From NCBI GenBank assembly GCA_003117195.1, contig BDSI01000068.1, positions 62,001 to 126,000 on the forward strand: a DNA stretch of 64,000 nucleotides, given 5' to 3'. The notes beneath the pieces are model-generated. The model saw only the letters and a list, made by a program, of their open reading frames with translations. It had not been told where the DNA came from and did not search any database. Shown one piece after another: positions 1-48,219 of the stretch. Within the stretch, counting starts at the first letter, position 1, and every line of letters begins with the position of its first letter. Source of the DNA: Eudorina sp. 2006-703-Eu-15. Taxonomy: Eukaryota > Chlorophyta > Chlorophyceae > Chlamydomonadales > Volvocaceae. A program made the translations under genes and the position numbers.

Positions 1-3000
1 CCTACACAGCCAACGGGGTGGCGTGGGCCTGCACCAAGCGGGTTTCGGGGCCGGTCAGCCCCGCCTCAGGCATCTGTTTCTACGCCAAGGGTAGCTCACA
101 GAGTAAGCTACGTGCGTGATCGATCGCCTCGATGATGATGATGATGATGGTGATGATGGTAATAATAATTAAATAAATATTATTATCGTCATTATATTAA
201 CTATTGTCTCTCAGGTGGATGCATGGCTGTTGCGTGCTTTACAGATGGCGGATCTTGCGTTGTATGCCTTCGTTTGTATGTATGTTAATTTATCGGTGTT
301 TCGTTCGGCTACGCACGGCAGGCTGCCCTCAGGTCACTGGCTACAATGTCACGTCGGGGGTGGACCATTTCGGGGACGACATCAACTGCCAGCCGACAGA
401 CACCGCCAATGCCGCCGCCAGTCGCTGCAACGCGGACCCGGCTTGCAAGGCCTTCAACACGTACGACGTCAGCGGCGCCGCCTGGGCCTGCGCCAAGAGG
501 GTCGCATCGCCAGTCAACGCCAAGGCGGGGATCTGTTTCTACGCCAAACCCCCGACAAAAAGTAGGTCCGTCCGTCCCACTAGATATGTATGTGCTGGTT
601 GATGGATCGAGCGATAAATAGCTAGACCGCGCGATTGCGCGCCGTACTGACGATCGACGCGATACTACATACTTGACTAGCTACTTGACACGGCAACCGA
701 GATGTTAGTTGTCGCGCGCGGCGATCGACTAACTATTTCCGCATCCTCATGCACGCATGTAGCAGTGATCGATCTGTCGATCATTGCTCGTAGTTATTGT
801 GCGGCCGCTGTATGTCGCTCGTGCGGCCGCCGCCGCCGCTGCAGGCTGTCCGCAAGTCCCTGGCTACAGCCTGACCACGGGTGCTGACCACTTCGGGGAC
901 GACATCAGCTGCCAGCCGACCGATTCCGCCACCGCGGCTGCAGCCCGCTGCAACGGAGACTCGTCCTGCAGGTCCTTCAACACCTACACTGACAGCGGCG
1001 CCCTGTGGGCCTGCACCAAGCTGGTTGCAGGCCCCACCATTACGAATGCAGGCATCTGTCTCTACGCCAAAATCGCAAGCAGTAAGTCACCTAGTCAGCA
1101 AGTACGATGATGTATCGATGCTCACTATGCTCACCTACTCATGAAATTTCTTGGATGTATAAACAGGCGGATAAGAAAACTGAGCCGCGAGAAGCGAAGT
1201 CCAGCGTGTGTGCGTGTGGGGTGACGACGTCGTGCCCGCCGCAGGCTGCCCACAGGTGCCTGGCTACTCGCTGGCGACCGACGTGGATCATTACGGGGAC
1301 GACATCAGCTGCCAGACGACCGACAGCGCGGCCACGGCGGCCGGCCGCTGCACCAGGGACACCGGCTGCAAGGCATTCAACACGTACACCGTGAACGGCG
1401 CCACCTGGGCCTGCGCCAAGCGCGTGTCCGGCCCGACTTCCCGCAATGCGGGCATCTGCTTCTACGCCAAGGTCACCAACAGTGAGTGATGAGCAACGAA
1501 TATGTAGTGCACTGAGTGGGTGGCAGGGCGCCAGCAGGGCGGGCGGTGGCTCCCGATCCCCTAGCTATCTACCTTAATACGCCCTTACATACGCACCTAC
1601 CTGCCTGGGGCGGTCTGGACGGGTTTATGTCTCACTAAACACACCTGCCTGCCTGCCTGCTATGCTGCTGCCTGCCTGCCTGCTATGCTGCTGCCTGCCT
1701 GCCTGCTATGCTGCTGCCTGCCTGCCTGCTATGCTGCTGCCTGCCTGCCTGCTATGCTGCTGCCTGCCTGCCTGCTATGCTGCTGCCTGCCTGCCTGCTA
1801 TGCTGCTGCCTGCCTGTCTGCTATGCTGCTGCCTGCCTGCCTGCTATGCTGCTGCCTGCCTGCCTGCTATGCTGCTGCCTGCCTGTCTGCCTGCCTGCCT
1901 GCCTGCCAACGAATGCAACGAACATCAGGCTGTACCCAGTTGGCTGGGTACACGTTGAACACCGACACGGACCACGCCGGGGATGACATCAACTGCCAGC
2001 CCACGAACAGCATCGACGCGGCTGCAAGCCGCTGCAGCAGCGACGGCGGCTGCAAGGCCTTCAACGCATACTCGGTGAACGGCGTCGCCTGGGCCTGCAC
2101 CAAGCGCACAGCCTCGCCGGCAGCTCCCATGTCGGGCATCTGCTTCTACACCAAGGCACCCACACCTGGTAGGTGCCTGACTCTTGCTGACTTGCTTCGT
2201 ATTAGGGGCTAGAAAGGAAAACTGCCCAGACACAATAAGGGGTCAGGGTATTGTCAGGGGTTATCTTACTTGAATGTATGGAGATTTGTACCGGCTGAAT
2301 ATATGCCATATTCTTACCTGGCGCGGGCGCGCGGGTTCATTATCTTCGTTCTGTTTTACCTAGGCTTTATTGTGTCAATAATATGACGCTCGTTCCCTTA
2401 CACATTCGCAGCTCCCTGCAGCTGCATGCGTGCTACCGTGCTGACTAGACTAGATAGGTTGACAACCATTATTAATCGCATGTTTGCCAAATGCCAAATG
2501 CAACGCACGTGATCGACACAGGTTGCGCTCAGGTCTCTGGCTACACCCTGGTCGCGGGCGTGGACCATTTCGGGGACGACATCAACTGCCAGCCCACCAG
2601 CAGCGCCCAAACGGCCGCCAATCGCTGCAGTGCGGACGCGGCCTGCAGGGCCTTCAACACATACTCCTCCGGCGGCGCGGGCTGGGCTTGCACCAAGCGC
2701 GTCGCCGGGCCAACGTCCGCCAGCGCTGGAATCTGCTTCTACACAAAAATCGACGACGGTACGTACGTATGAGTGCCCGCCCCATACGATAAAACATGCA
2801 ACCAACGAAGCAACCAACGAACGTAGCAACCGACCGACCAGGCTCGCTCCTTCATGCATCAATCGATCGAATCAATGCGCGCATGTGTATGTACGTACCT
2901 AACGTCCTAACAATAACCCCAAGCACGCCCGCACGCCCGCACGCCCCGCCGTTGCGTCCCGCAGGGCCCGGACCCAACACCTGCGCCCTCTCCGCCGGCA

Positions 3001-3677
3001 ACCCCAACGGCGGCGGCCGCACGCTGTACGTCCAGAACAAGTGCTCCCAGACCGTCTGGCTGACAGTGCTGGCGAACGCGGGCAAGGCCCCCTACAGCTC
3101 CGAAACCCTCTTCGCCGTATCACCCGGTGCCTGCCAGAACCTGCCCCTGCCCGCAAACTGGGCGGGGCGCTTCTACGGCAAGATCGGCTGTAGCACCAGC
3201 GGCGGCGGCGGCACGTGCCTGCCTGGACCTTTCACGCTCGCCGAGATCAACTTCCAGTCCGGGGCGGACGATTTTTACGACGTCAGCCTGGTGGACGGCT
3301 ACAACCTGCCCATGACCTTCACGCCGGTGGATGCCCAGGGCAGGTTCATTAGCGGCGCTAGTGACCGGCGCTGTACGACAGCGGGCTGTACGAGCGACCT
3401 TCTGAGGACCTGTCCCCCGGACTTGCAGGTCCGTGGGGGACCAGGCAACGGCGTGGTGGCGTGCAAATCCGCGTGTTCGCGGTACGGCTCACCGCAGTAC
3501 TGCTGTACGGGATCCTTCGCCTGCGGACCGCAGTGCTGCCCACCCACCGAGCTTTCGCGGATCTTCAGTGCAGCTTGTCCGTACGCCTATTCGTACGCGT
3601 ACGATGATAAAGCCGGCACGTTCACCTGCCCCAACTCGAGCGCGAATGGCGGCTACCAGCTCAACTTCTGTATTTAA
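1..3677 (+). CDS. PAN/Apple-like repeat protein with C-terminal thaumatin-like domain (5' end outside window)
   Basis: Predicted exons are 1-102 (partial), 322-561, 845-1081, 1245-1481, 1929-2168, 2522-2758 and 2965-3677 (stop TAA 3675-3677). Every intron is phase 1. The five complete repeat exons are 80, 79, 79, 80 and 79 codons long, so each is a symmetric module. Each carries six cysteines and the core GDDI-x-CQPT ... RC ... C(K/R)(A/S)FNTY ... W-AC(A/T)K ... GIC(F/L)Y(A/T)K, which resembles PAN/Apple carbohydrate- or protein-binding domains. The last exon (about 237 codons, many Cys) is a thaumatin-like domain, recognised by DFYDVSLVDGYNLPM, paired cysteines such as CCTGSF and QCCPP, and the ending ACPYAYSYAYDD. 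The usual TGDC tripeptide of the family is replaced (TCLPGPF). The protein is probably secreted, but the signal peptide is outside the window. Function is not known; wall or glycan binding is an inference. The domain calls are firmer than the exact exon edges. Confidence 0.88.
128..200 (+). repeat. intronic GAT / AAT microsatellite
   Basis: A GATGAT... run passes into an AT-rich AATAATTAAATAAATATTATTATC stretch in the first visible intron of the PAN-thaumatin gene. It is unusually AT-rich for this locus. Confidence 0.8.
1643..1890 (+). repeat. intronic tandem repeat, 23-bp unit, about 10 copies
   Basis: The unit is CTGCCTGCCTGCTATGCTGCTGC. Successive ATGCTG motifs start at 1662, 1685, 1708, 1731 and so on to 1869, exactly 23 bp apart. 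It fills most of the intron between the fourth and fifth complete-window exons (1482-1928). The unit is not a multiple of three, so all three frames stay open for long stretches, but the peptides (CLPACYAAACLPAM...) are artefacts. Confidence 0.95.
2965..3677 (+). other. thaumatin-like domain, terminal exon of the PAN-repeat gene
   Basis: A single exon encodes the whole thaumatin-like domain, including TLYVQNKCSQTVWLTV near its start, GRFYGKIGC, FYDVSLVDGYNLPM and a Cys-rich domain II. Thaumatin-like proteins are cysteine-stabilised beta-sandwich proteins, often with beta-glucan-binding or antifungal roles in plants. The preceding intron is phase 1, like all others in this gene, so the domain can follow any PAN exon in frame. 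Confidence 0.88.
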
Positions 3678-6600
3678 TAACCTAACCATGCTTATAGTTT
3701 TTTCCTGCGTGCGTTCATCTGCGAAGCATCGGACGGACGGACGGACGGACATATATACCTAGCTAGTCGCGTTTGTTCTGCTTACGTAGATGGAACAGAC
3801 GATCGAGCGAGAAGACGGACGGATGGACGAATGCCCGCACGCACGGCGGACGTACGGAGCGGTCCGGCGGACTGCTGCACAAAGCACGATACGCACATAC
3901 ATGAACACGAACAGCCATAGCTGGCCCGCCTGCTACTGCCACACGCGCGCCCGCCAGCCAATCCCTGTCTGATGATGTCATGGTCATTCATCGATGTTGC
4001 AATGCCGAGCTGGACAAGCTGGCTATGCCTGCCTCCGTCGTCGCTACCTACCAATCTCTATCTAGCTATATAATAATAGGAATAGATAGAGCTGCAGACG
4101 TAGGTAGGGTGAGGCGGGCAGGCAGGCGCTACAGGCACGCAGCAGCGACCATGCAGGTATGCTTGCTTGCACGCACGCACATGCACGTGCACGTAAGCAA
4201 GCGTACGTGCACGCTTGCTTGCAATCAACAACGTCAATGATATGGGCGTGACCATGCAATCCCCGCCCATCCATCCATCCATTCATGCTTTGATACGTAC
4301 ACGGCTTACGTGCGTACGTGCCGGCAGCATTTGATGCGTAAGATCACCAGCAGGTGTGGCGGCGCGCGGCGGGTCGCCATCCCGTCTGCATGTGTGGGCG
4401 TGTAGTGCAGAGCGGTGCCTGATGAACGGCCTGGCTGGTTGGTTTCCCAGCCATTATTATTCCCGTCGTACGTCTCATATATCGTTTGCTACGTTTACTA
4501 CATACGTTCGTTGGTTGTATAGTTTCGATCAATGTTTATTCACATCCACCGGACGGAGAGTTGGTTATATATATCTCGGGAGTGAGGTATCAACGTATTG
4601 GTCTACGTACCTAGTAGTAACCGATGCAAGCAAGATGGAGCCGTACCGTTTGGCCAGCCTATCTGTGGATGGATGGGCCGCCCACGCAGTGAATGAATGG
4701 ACACACTTGCACACACACACACACACGCACTTATTATTGGTGCTTGGTTTGCGTCGGCGCCTCTGTTCTAAACACGTACGTATGCACTTTCGCGGCATGT
4801 TCTCCTGCACTGAAACCCAATAGGTGCGTAGGATGCGATCGATGCGCTGACGGCGCTGATGAGATATATCGTGATGTATGTATAGTAGGTGTGTATGTAT
4901 AGTATGTGGATGGCCGCATCATTTGAATTCTCAAAGGCGCGGCGTGCGCCGATACATGGTACATAATTCACCTATCTAGCGACCGTATGTATATATTAAT
5001 AAAAGTGCTATCACCCGTCGGTGTATGTGCTTCGTGCGTGATAGATGCTGAGGCGGTTTATTATCAGTTGTTTGTCGGTCATCACGCAGCAGTAGCGCCT
5101 CTGTACGTCAGTTAGATGGCCCCTCGCTGCTGGCTGGCCCGAGAGGAAGGACGGACGGACGTACGGGCGCGGTGGGTGTTGATGATGACGACAGATGTCG
5201 AGCCTGGGAATGCTGGCGAGGTCGAGCCTGCTGGTCGCGGGAGGGACCGCCTCACAGCGAGCGACATGGCAGGAGGTTGGGGTGACTGTGTCCCATCGAG
5301 TGCGCCCCCCGCGCCACACGTACATACCCGCCAGCACACTACTGGCGCACGCACGCACGGATTTGTTTGTGTAACAACTATCTATCTAGTAGGGACTAAC
5401 GAGGAATATCAACCCAAGTAAGTCTACCCCCTGATTACCATCACGTTGTCCCTCCGCGGTACGGCCGTACAGCCTGCTCTTTTCATTCAAGTACGGATGA
5501 TACCTGCTGCCAGCTAGATAGCTGCCCCCGCCCCTCGTGGGTACCACACGTGCGTGGCGGCCAGCAGAGCCAGGTAAGCACGTGCAAGCAAGTAAGGACG
5601 TCCGTGGCTGCTGCTCCATATATACGTCCTGCCCGTGCGACGTGCCCGTGTCTAGATAGCCCGTGACAGCAAGGCGCTGCTGCCTAGCCAGCTATGCCTT
5701 CATGCATCACGTGCCTGCGGTGCGTGTGCGTGCGTGCGTGCGTCGCAGCACGTGATACGCCTGCAGCACGTGATACGCCCGTCCATGGCTGGCATGTATG
5801 TATGCGTGTACGCACGGCTGGGTTCTATGCATCTCCCGGATGTCAGTTCGTTAGTTCGTTACTTCCTGGATGTCAGTTCTTTGCGTCTTGTCTGCCGGCC
5901 GCGTACGTGCGCGCGTGCGTCCACACACACATTACACACATGCGCGGCGGCGGAACCGGGCGGAGCGATTAGGCTCGCTCCGTTGGTTCTCCATCCGCGC
6001 CTCTGCGGCTGTCATGGTATATATACTGGATGAGTAGGTATACGTAGCTGCAGGCAGGGAGAGATACTCGTAGCGGATCAACTGGAACAGCGAATGATCA
6101 GGGGCGTAGTTGGTCATAAGCTATACAGCTAGCTTGCATGCATTCCAGTGCCTACCCGGAATGTCGGGCAGTAGATAGCGACGACGAAATCGATCCGATC
6201 AGCGCAAGGGGCGAAAACGTTTCCGTTAACGAAGAAAGATAAATGCGCGCGAGCTGCCGGTATCATCGACGGCGATACCGGCAGTATATGTGTTTATATG
6301 TGCATGTGCTGGGTCAACTAACAAAGCCATGTGTAATTGTCGCTCGTCCGGGTAAGTACGGCAGGTCCATCCATTACGTTGCGGACCCATCCAACTGCAT
6401 GCCGCCATGTACTTATTACATACACCGAACACGTCCACTGTGGACGTCTATCTCCAATGTTACCCCACATTTCTAGCTTTTCTAGCTTGTGATTTCAAAC
6501 CTCAAGGCCGTTCATTCGCGGATAGATCATCAGCTCGCCGCGCGGGAGAGCGACTTATGCCGCCGGCGGCAGCAGTCCAGAATCCTCCGAAAGCTGGCGT

Positions 6601-7072
6601 AGCCGTCTCTCAACCGTAACATATATATACACACACACACCGGCGGCGGCTTTCTTGTCTATCTCTGCCGTCCTTCCGGCAGGTGCGGGCCGCCCAGCGA
6701 CCAAACCGTATAACACATTGGACGGACAGCACATACAGCGGAAGTTATCTCAGCAGGGACTGCTGGTCCTTGGTCGCCTATTTATGCGACGGGCGCTGCT
6801 GCTGGTGGCTTTTTAGGCGAGCGAGCAGTCGTCGACGTGCGTCGAGCTTGGGTGAGCGAGCTCGCGATCTGTTCGGCGGTGGGTCGTCGGTCCCCCAGAT
6901 TTCGGCCTGCTGCTGCTGCTGCTGCGTGCGCGCGTCTGAATCGACAACCCTGCTGCTTGCTGCTGAACCGGGTCGTACAGGTCGTACAAAGTACAGCAGC
7001 AGAGCTCTGGCATCGCCCCACCTACCTGCCCTGCCGTACTCGCGCGGAGAGCCGCGCCGCTCGCCTCCCTGG
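3678..7072. other. intergenic region, low-complexity
   Basis: No convincing gene was seen. The stretch is rich in short self-complementary motifs (ACGTACGT, CGTACG), GGAC/GGAT tetranucleotide runs near 3731-3750 and 3818-3850, a CA run near 4709-4726, and a CA/TA tract near 6622-6642. It must contain the 3' UTR of the PAN-thaumatin gene and the promoter and 5' UTR of the G8 gene, but no clear TATA box or polyadenylation signal could be assigned. Confidence 0.6.
6254..6284. other. perfect 11-bp inverted repeat (hairpin)
   Basis: CTGCCGGTATC at 6254-6264 is followed by a 9-base loop and its exact reverse complement GATACCGGCAG at 6274-6284. It lies about 0.8 kb upstream of the proposed G8-gene start. 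Function unknown; it could form a stem-loop in RNA or be a dyad protein site. Confidence 0.7.
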
Positions 7073-27211
<20,139 letters not shown>

Positions 27212-30200
27212 AGGGGTCAGTTTTTGCGTGTTACAGCCAAAAGAGATATGGTCCAGAACTAGGGGGAGTGAGAGGGGCTGCTGGGGGAGGGGGGGCGGTG
27301 AGAGGACAGGTCCATGAAGGGGGGGTTCAGGGGCTGGCCGGGATAGGGGGATGCAGTGCTGCGATGACTGGAGGTGTGGTGTGCGGGCGGGGTCTGCGGG
27401 TTTTCGGTCGGGGCGCAGCCGGAGGGGGAGGAGGCGGGCGGGAGGAGGCGGAGGAGGAGGAGGAGGAGGAGGAGGGTGTGCGCAACGGCGTGCGCGCGCT
27501 CTGCTTTTGTGGAACGGGACTCAGCGAGGGGCGGCTTTTTATTTCTTTTTCAAAGGCGGGGAAGACGACTCACACACGCGAGCAAACCGACCAACGAATC
27601 GATCAACCCGCTGTTTCGTAACAGCAGTTTTTTGATTGGTTTATGGATGGAGGACGGGACGAGCTCGCACGAGCCAGCACCGTACCGTGCCGTAATTACA
27701 CGCATGGCTTACTAATCGCAGACGTGACGTGCGTACATCAAGACGCGTACGGTGGGCGCGAACGTTACGGTGCTCTCGCATCAATAAAAAAATTGGTTTC
27801 AGTTCCCTGATTGACGTTAATTAACTGAGATCCCCGCCGTACATACCGTACGTCCTCATGACCCGCGACTGTGTGGTCTCGACTTCCAGAAAAACCCGCG
27901 TAATGTCCTTCTTTTGACGCCGCTCGAACCTTTTGCTTTGCTGGCGATGCTGCAGACTTGTCATTGGCTGGTCAGAAGGGGCGGACTGTGAAGCGGCATG
28001 TGTGCTAGTTGAGGGTCATCGTTGCGAGCTCGGCGCTTTTGACCGAAGGGAGGAAAGGGTTTTACGGGTTCATAAGACTTTGGCATTGGCCGGCACTGTG
28101 GCCGGGATTATTGCGGTGACGCCGCTAGCTCGCGAGGAGGCGGCGCATGCATTCATGAGGATCATACAGCAGAGAACAACACCAACACAGCGGTGGCAGC
28201 CCGCGCATAGTGTTGCAATTCCACGACGGTGACATCCGGCATGGTGTCGTACGGCTACCGTACGGCGCTTTCGGCGCCTGTTCGCCGACGGCGGCGGCAA
28301 CAACCGTTAGTGTCACCAGACGTCCCTAGGCCCGTGGAAGGTCCGTGGCGCACCACCCTTGGTATCACCAGCTGGCACAACTGTGGCACGTAGATTTCGT
28401 ACGGCTATCTGTACGCTGACGGGCCCTGCTGCGGGAGCAATGAAATGACCCGCGGGTCTGTCTTCACGTGCATGAGGGGCCCCGGGACCGACTGCCTGTC
28501 GCTCACAGGGATGCGTACCTGCGAGTTGAGTCCAAGTCCTTAACTCCTCGGCAGCCTTCAAACACGCCACTGCCCGGGTCTCGCTGTTTCGAGCGGGCGA
28601 CAGCCCAACATCGACCGCTGCTTCTGCCGAGTCGGCGAATATCATGAATACGCCTCGGAGGGGGGCGCGGCGCCCTGCGGCCCCCTGCCTCAGGCTGGCT
28701 GGCTGCCACCCACCCATCCCAGCCATGCGGCACGAGGCGCGGCGGGGCACGCATGGCCTAATATAAACACACGCGAGGCCGTGCGTGGGGCGGGGTCAAT
28801 TGGTAGGTTATGGGGCCGCCAGGACGGCAACCCGGAGGATGGCACATGTGCATGGGCCCTTATGTGGGGGAAGGGGAAGGGCTGGTGCCGAGCTCTTCAG
28901 GTAGGCCCTCCGATCCCCCTGCCTTCTGCTTCCTGGTAAACGCACAAGCTGGACTTGATGCGAGGCCGAAACCCGACAGCACCCGCCGTCCCGCCATTGT
29001 TGGCCCGCTCAGCACCCACGCAACAATCACGATACAACAAGCTGCTGCCCGGCTGGCCTTACTTACAGCCATGCCCCCCCCCCCCAGCCGTCCGTGCGTG
29101 TTTTCAGTGTGTGGTGAGGCTGCGGGGCTGTGGGCTGTCACTGATAACCCGGGGGGTCCAACTGTAACATCATACATAATGCATCCTGCATATCGATAAC
29201 AGTGTGGTGCATCCATCGTTTGAAGGTGCGCGGGGCCGCACCTTCAGGACGTCAGTTCTGTCGAGAGGCCACCATGAGGTTCAGGCTGCTCCGGAACCAC
29301 AACGGAACAAATGCCTGACAGTTCTCCGCAGCGCGCTGCGGTGGAGGGCCCCCCTTCCCCCCGTAACCGTCCGCGCACCCTAGATAGAGACACCAGCTAC
29401 CCCGGCCCCCCACCACATCCACATCCACGCCGCAAAGGGCCACCCCAGACGCTCGCTTGCTCGCTCTCACCAGCAAACGACTGCCTCTGGCTATACGTGC
29501 CTGCCCTCGACAGCAGCACAACGCGCGCCGAGGTAGAGGTACGTCCCGTACCCAGAGCTGTACGACTACGGCACGACCTTGGTGACGTCTCGGCTTCCCC
29601 CGCATGGGGCGCCCCACGTGATTGAGCCGGGGGTACGACAGGGACTCTGGCTGGAAACAAGCACGAGTGCCGGACTGGCATGGGTCTTACTTGTACGGCT
29701 CCCCGAGGTCCGCCCGCCAGAAGGGCATTATGTGCGATACCGGTGGCACCGGCAGTGACCACCGCACCGCCGGGCAAGGCCCCCCCCAGCTGCACGCGTT
29801 GTTCGCTTGTTACGTACCTTAGGCTTAATCTCAAAACCGCAAATCATCAGAAAACATGAGGCAGGCAAGTCAACAATCTGAGACGACCACCCAGCACACA
29901 CAATCACATCAATGGTATGGGGTATGGCTTTTGCCTCTACAGCCCTCCGCACGGCGCCTGCTAGCTACGTACCGTAGGCGGCCGCCCCCCGCCCCGCCCG
30001 TGCTTCCTTCCTCCGCGTCACCAGCCCCCCCGTCCCCGCCGGATCCGGATCCAGCAGAATCCGTGATCGCGATTTCGTCGTCCAACCGGTGCTCAGGGGG
30101 TCAGGGTACGACAGTTAGGGCCCTATGGATAACGAACACAGTACGTACGGCTTGTGCGGATGGTGCGCGCGCTTGGTCGTGAGTGCGATACGACCGATGG

Positions 30201-33131
30201 GGAGTCGAGGAACCCTGCCAATAGATAGATAGATAGATGGATACGACATCTTTTTGCCGGCGCGCGGGGCGACTGTAAAACGATCGAACCCGACTGTAAA
30301 ACGCACAGAAAAAACATCACCGGCAACAGCAACCCTCAAAAACCGATGCGGGTGCATTGCAAACTGCTGCGTGATCTTATATATCACATGCTGCGCGCGC
30401 GTACGTACGAACGATCGGGCCACAATTTGCTGACGACGACGACGACGCGCCTTCCCTCCATGTGCGTGTGCGCATGGAGTGCGGGCCCGCGCCGCGGCCC
30501 TGCCCCAAACATGACGCTGCCCTCGCTAACCGCCCCACCTGCTGCCACGGCGCCACAGCGGCGATGCGAAGCGATGACTACTCAACGAATGAGAGCGATG
30601 ACGCAACGAATGCGAGCGATGACTCAACGAATGCGATGACTCAACGAATGCGCGCGCACATGTTTGTCATCCTGCCGTATGACGTACGACGCCGCTGTCA
30701 GCAGTTGCCGCTGCTGCTGGGTACTGCCGCTGCTACTGCCGCTAGCTGCTACTGTTCCTGTTCTTAGTTAATACTAGCGCGTTGCGTTGCTGCTGGTAGA
30801 TGCTGGTTTCGGAGACGAGCAGGAGATCATCGACGTCGTCTCCTAAGCAAGCTCCATCATAGCTGGAATTTTTCGAAAGCCATGGCAGCAGTTCCAGCTG
30901 CCCGCTGGCTGCGGCGTCGCTGAAGGTGCGTGCTATCACGTCCAGCTCGGCGCCATCCGGCCAGCCCGCCGCATCCCTGACAAGACCACGGCCAACCCCG
31001 TGTGCTTGGGCCGGAGCTGGCTTAATGAAAGATGCTGGTTCCGAGGCACCGGAAGACTCCTTCGAGGCGAGGTCCACACCAGCGGTAAAGTGCGCAGCTT
31101 CCGGCTGATCCAAAGTGGCTCCGAGTTGCGACCCAGAAGCGCGCCTTACGGTATCCGGAACTCGACTGCAGTTGTACGTTGAATCATGTCGCTTGCTGGC
31201 GCTTGCATGTGAAGATCCGAAAGCCGTCGCTGAGACAAAGTGACTCTGGCACAACGTCGGCGCGTATGGCGCACTTGAATGGCTATGAAGCGGTGTTGCC
31301 ATGTACGAGGTTTTCGTGATTATCAAAAATGCACGGGCAGGAAACGTGCATACTACGGGCTCCCGCTTTTATCCGTTGAAGCGGGTCTGATTAGGCTGAC
31401 ACCTGTTTGCTAATGCATTCAATCAATGTCAATGGTTATGCATGCCATATTCGTAAGAGCGTCCCCAGCTGCAAGTTATCACGCAGACGGGCTGAACCCA
31501 CGGGCCTGAACGGGCCGTACGTACCCCAAGATAACGCTGTTTTGTGCAAAAAAATTTTGGACAAGTTAGCTTCAGATTGTCTGGACCCAAATTTCACAAT
31601 CAGCGTCTGTGCTTGGCTTCGCAGCATCCCCGGCTGGGCCGGCAGGTAATATTTCGTTGTTTATTCCCATTCATTTCCCACAACATCATTGTTAAACAAA
31701 TGCATGGCGGTAATTGCAGTGGTATAATTTCCGGAGGCGCAACATCGAGGGTGTAGGCAGGGCAGGGCCTTAGTGCAGCGCTGCTACAGAGGGACTGTAG
31801 GGTCATCGCGAATACCGGGACCGCAACCTGCAAGCAGGGGCGGCAGGGGCGGCAGGGGCAAGCAGCGAAGCGCAGGCAGGCAGGCACGGGGCCGCCGACG
31901 AGCACCCCAGCAGAGTGCGTGTTCGTTACGGCTGCAGCCTATCTACCCAGACAGCAGAGGACTGCAACCCTAGTGGCTAACTCCCCCTGAGCGGGCTTTA
32001 TCCCTTGCCATGGTTGGTTCTCAGGAACGGGGTGGTTCCCTGGTAATGTTAGCCCGGGGGCGTGTTTCGGTGCACTTGTGGAGCCTGTCCGGAGCGCCCA
32101 TGCATGGTGGCGCCAGTTCGTTCAGGCAGTGTATGGTGAGGAAGCCTCGGCGGTCGCCGTTGGCTGTCAACCTCGGCGGTCCCCGCGGGGTCCGCTGTAG
32201 CATCCTTAATAAACCTTCAATCAGAACCAGAAACCTATCTAGCCGGGGCGCGGAACATTACATACAGCAGGGCAGGGGGGGCCAGCTCAAAGGAAGCCGA
32301 TGCATGATGACCTCAACCCTGCTGGCGCCTCTGACAGCACGCATGCACGCCGGATGCAACCGGCTGCGGGCAGCAGTGCGCAGCTAACGAGCGAATCACG
32401 CACGTGGGGGAGGAGTGGGGCGATTTAAATGGGTGCGCAGCTGCGCAGTGCACACTCGGCCACACAGCAGCTTAGCTCTCTGGGCCGCCCGGGTGTGCCA
32501 TGCGCATGCCATCTTGCCATGCCGCCCGACGAAACGTCATACATTATCAGCACCAGTAGGCGCGGCGGCGCTGCCACCCAGCATACTGAAGTGCACCTCA
32601 TCACGTGGTGTTCAGCGCGCCTGCGTGACCTGGCACCCAGGAGGTGCTGGGCGCCGTCGTTGTCCGTGGAGTGAAAGGGCTTCAGCATGCTTCATAGTTA
32701 TATAGATAACCTAGATGGATACCTGTGTTCACTTTCGATTGCGAGTCTCGATCAGAGCCAGGTTTGAGTACTGGATGAGTCGGTGCGTCACTTCTCCCTT
32801 GCAATTCAGGTCGGTTGACCGTTGGCTGGGACAGTTGAGTCGAATACCTTTACGAAACCTAACGCGAGGATCATAGATTTTGATTGTATGATTTGCATTC
32901 GGTACCTTGTCTTTTGAGGGCTCCAGATGTACAAACGACTGGATGCCTGGGATTTGTGGTGATCACTGCTAAGCATAATTTCAGTCCTTATCCTCGTTGT
33001 GTCTCAACTTTCGGGTCAAAACCAATAAAATTGATTTTGATGGACCACACAGAGCGAAAGCGCTCAGTTAGGGTTGATCTGTCTTTCGCGTAGTCTCGTT
33101 GAAGACGCGAAGCTGGGAGCACGCACTAAAA
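27212..33131. other. intergenic region between the G8 and VPS11 genes
   Basis: No gene was recognised with confidence. The base composition is less extreme than in the gene introns. Seen here: a GGA-rich tract near 27420-27475; members of a dispersed GTCC-core repeat near 29126-29180 and 32160-32215; short CGAATG(C/A)GAGCGATGAC tandem units near 30570-30650; a poly-Ser-like GCTGCT run near 30700-30760; and a weak minus-strand ORF at 30742-31326. A stretch near 29530-29757 is open in one frame, but an upstream in-frame stop and the lack of recognisable motifs argue against calling it. Confidence 0.55.
30742..31326 (-). CDS. hypothetical protein, single ORF (weak)
   Basis: An unspliced 194-codon ORF begins MIITKTSYMATPLHSHSS and ends NALVLTKNRNSSS. 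It is not repetitive and its composition is ordinary: acidic in the C-terminal half (LGDDVDDLLLVSE), with no signal peptide, membrane segment or known motif. It lies alone in a 5.9-kb intergenic stretch. It may be a small gene, an exon of one, or a chance ORF. Function not recognised. Confidence 0.25.
   Translation of the reverse strand: MIITKTSYMATPLHSHSSAPYAPTLCQSHFVSATAFGSSHASASKRHDSTYNCSRVPDTVRRASGSQLGATLDQPEAAHFTAGVDLASKESSGASEPASFIKPAPAQAHGVGRGLVRDAAGWPDGAELDVIARTFSDAAASGQLELLPWLSKNSSYDGACLGDDVDDLLLVSETSIYQQQRNALVLTKNRNSSS

Positions 33132-48219
<15,088 letters not shown>

Noticed and set aside
29530..29757. Open stretch reading PYPELYDYGTTLVTSRLPPH
   Set aside because: An in-frame stop lies just upstream, there is no clear acceptor with matching exons, and no family resemblance.
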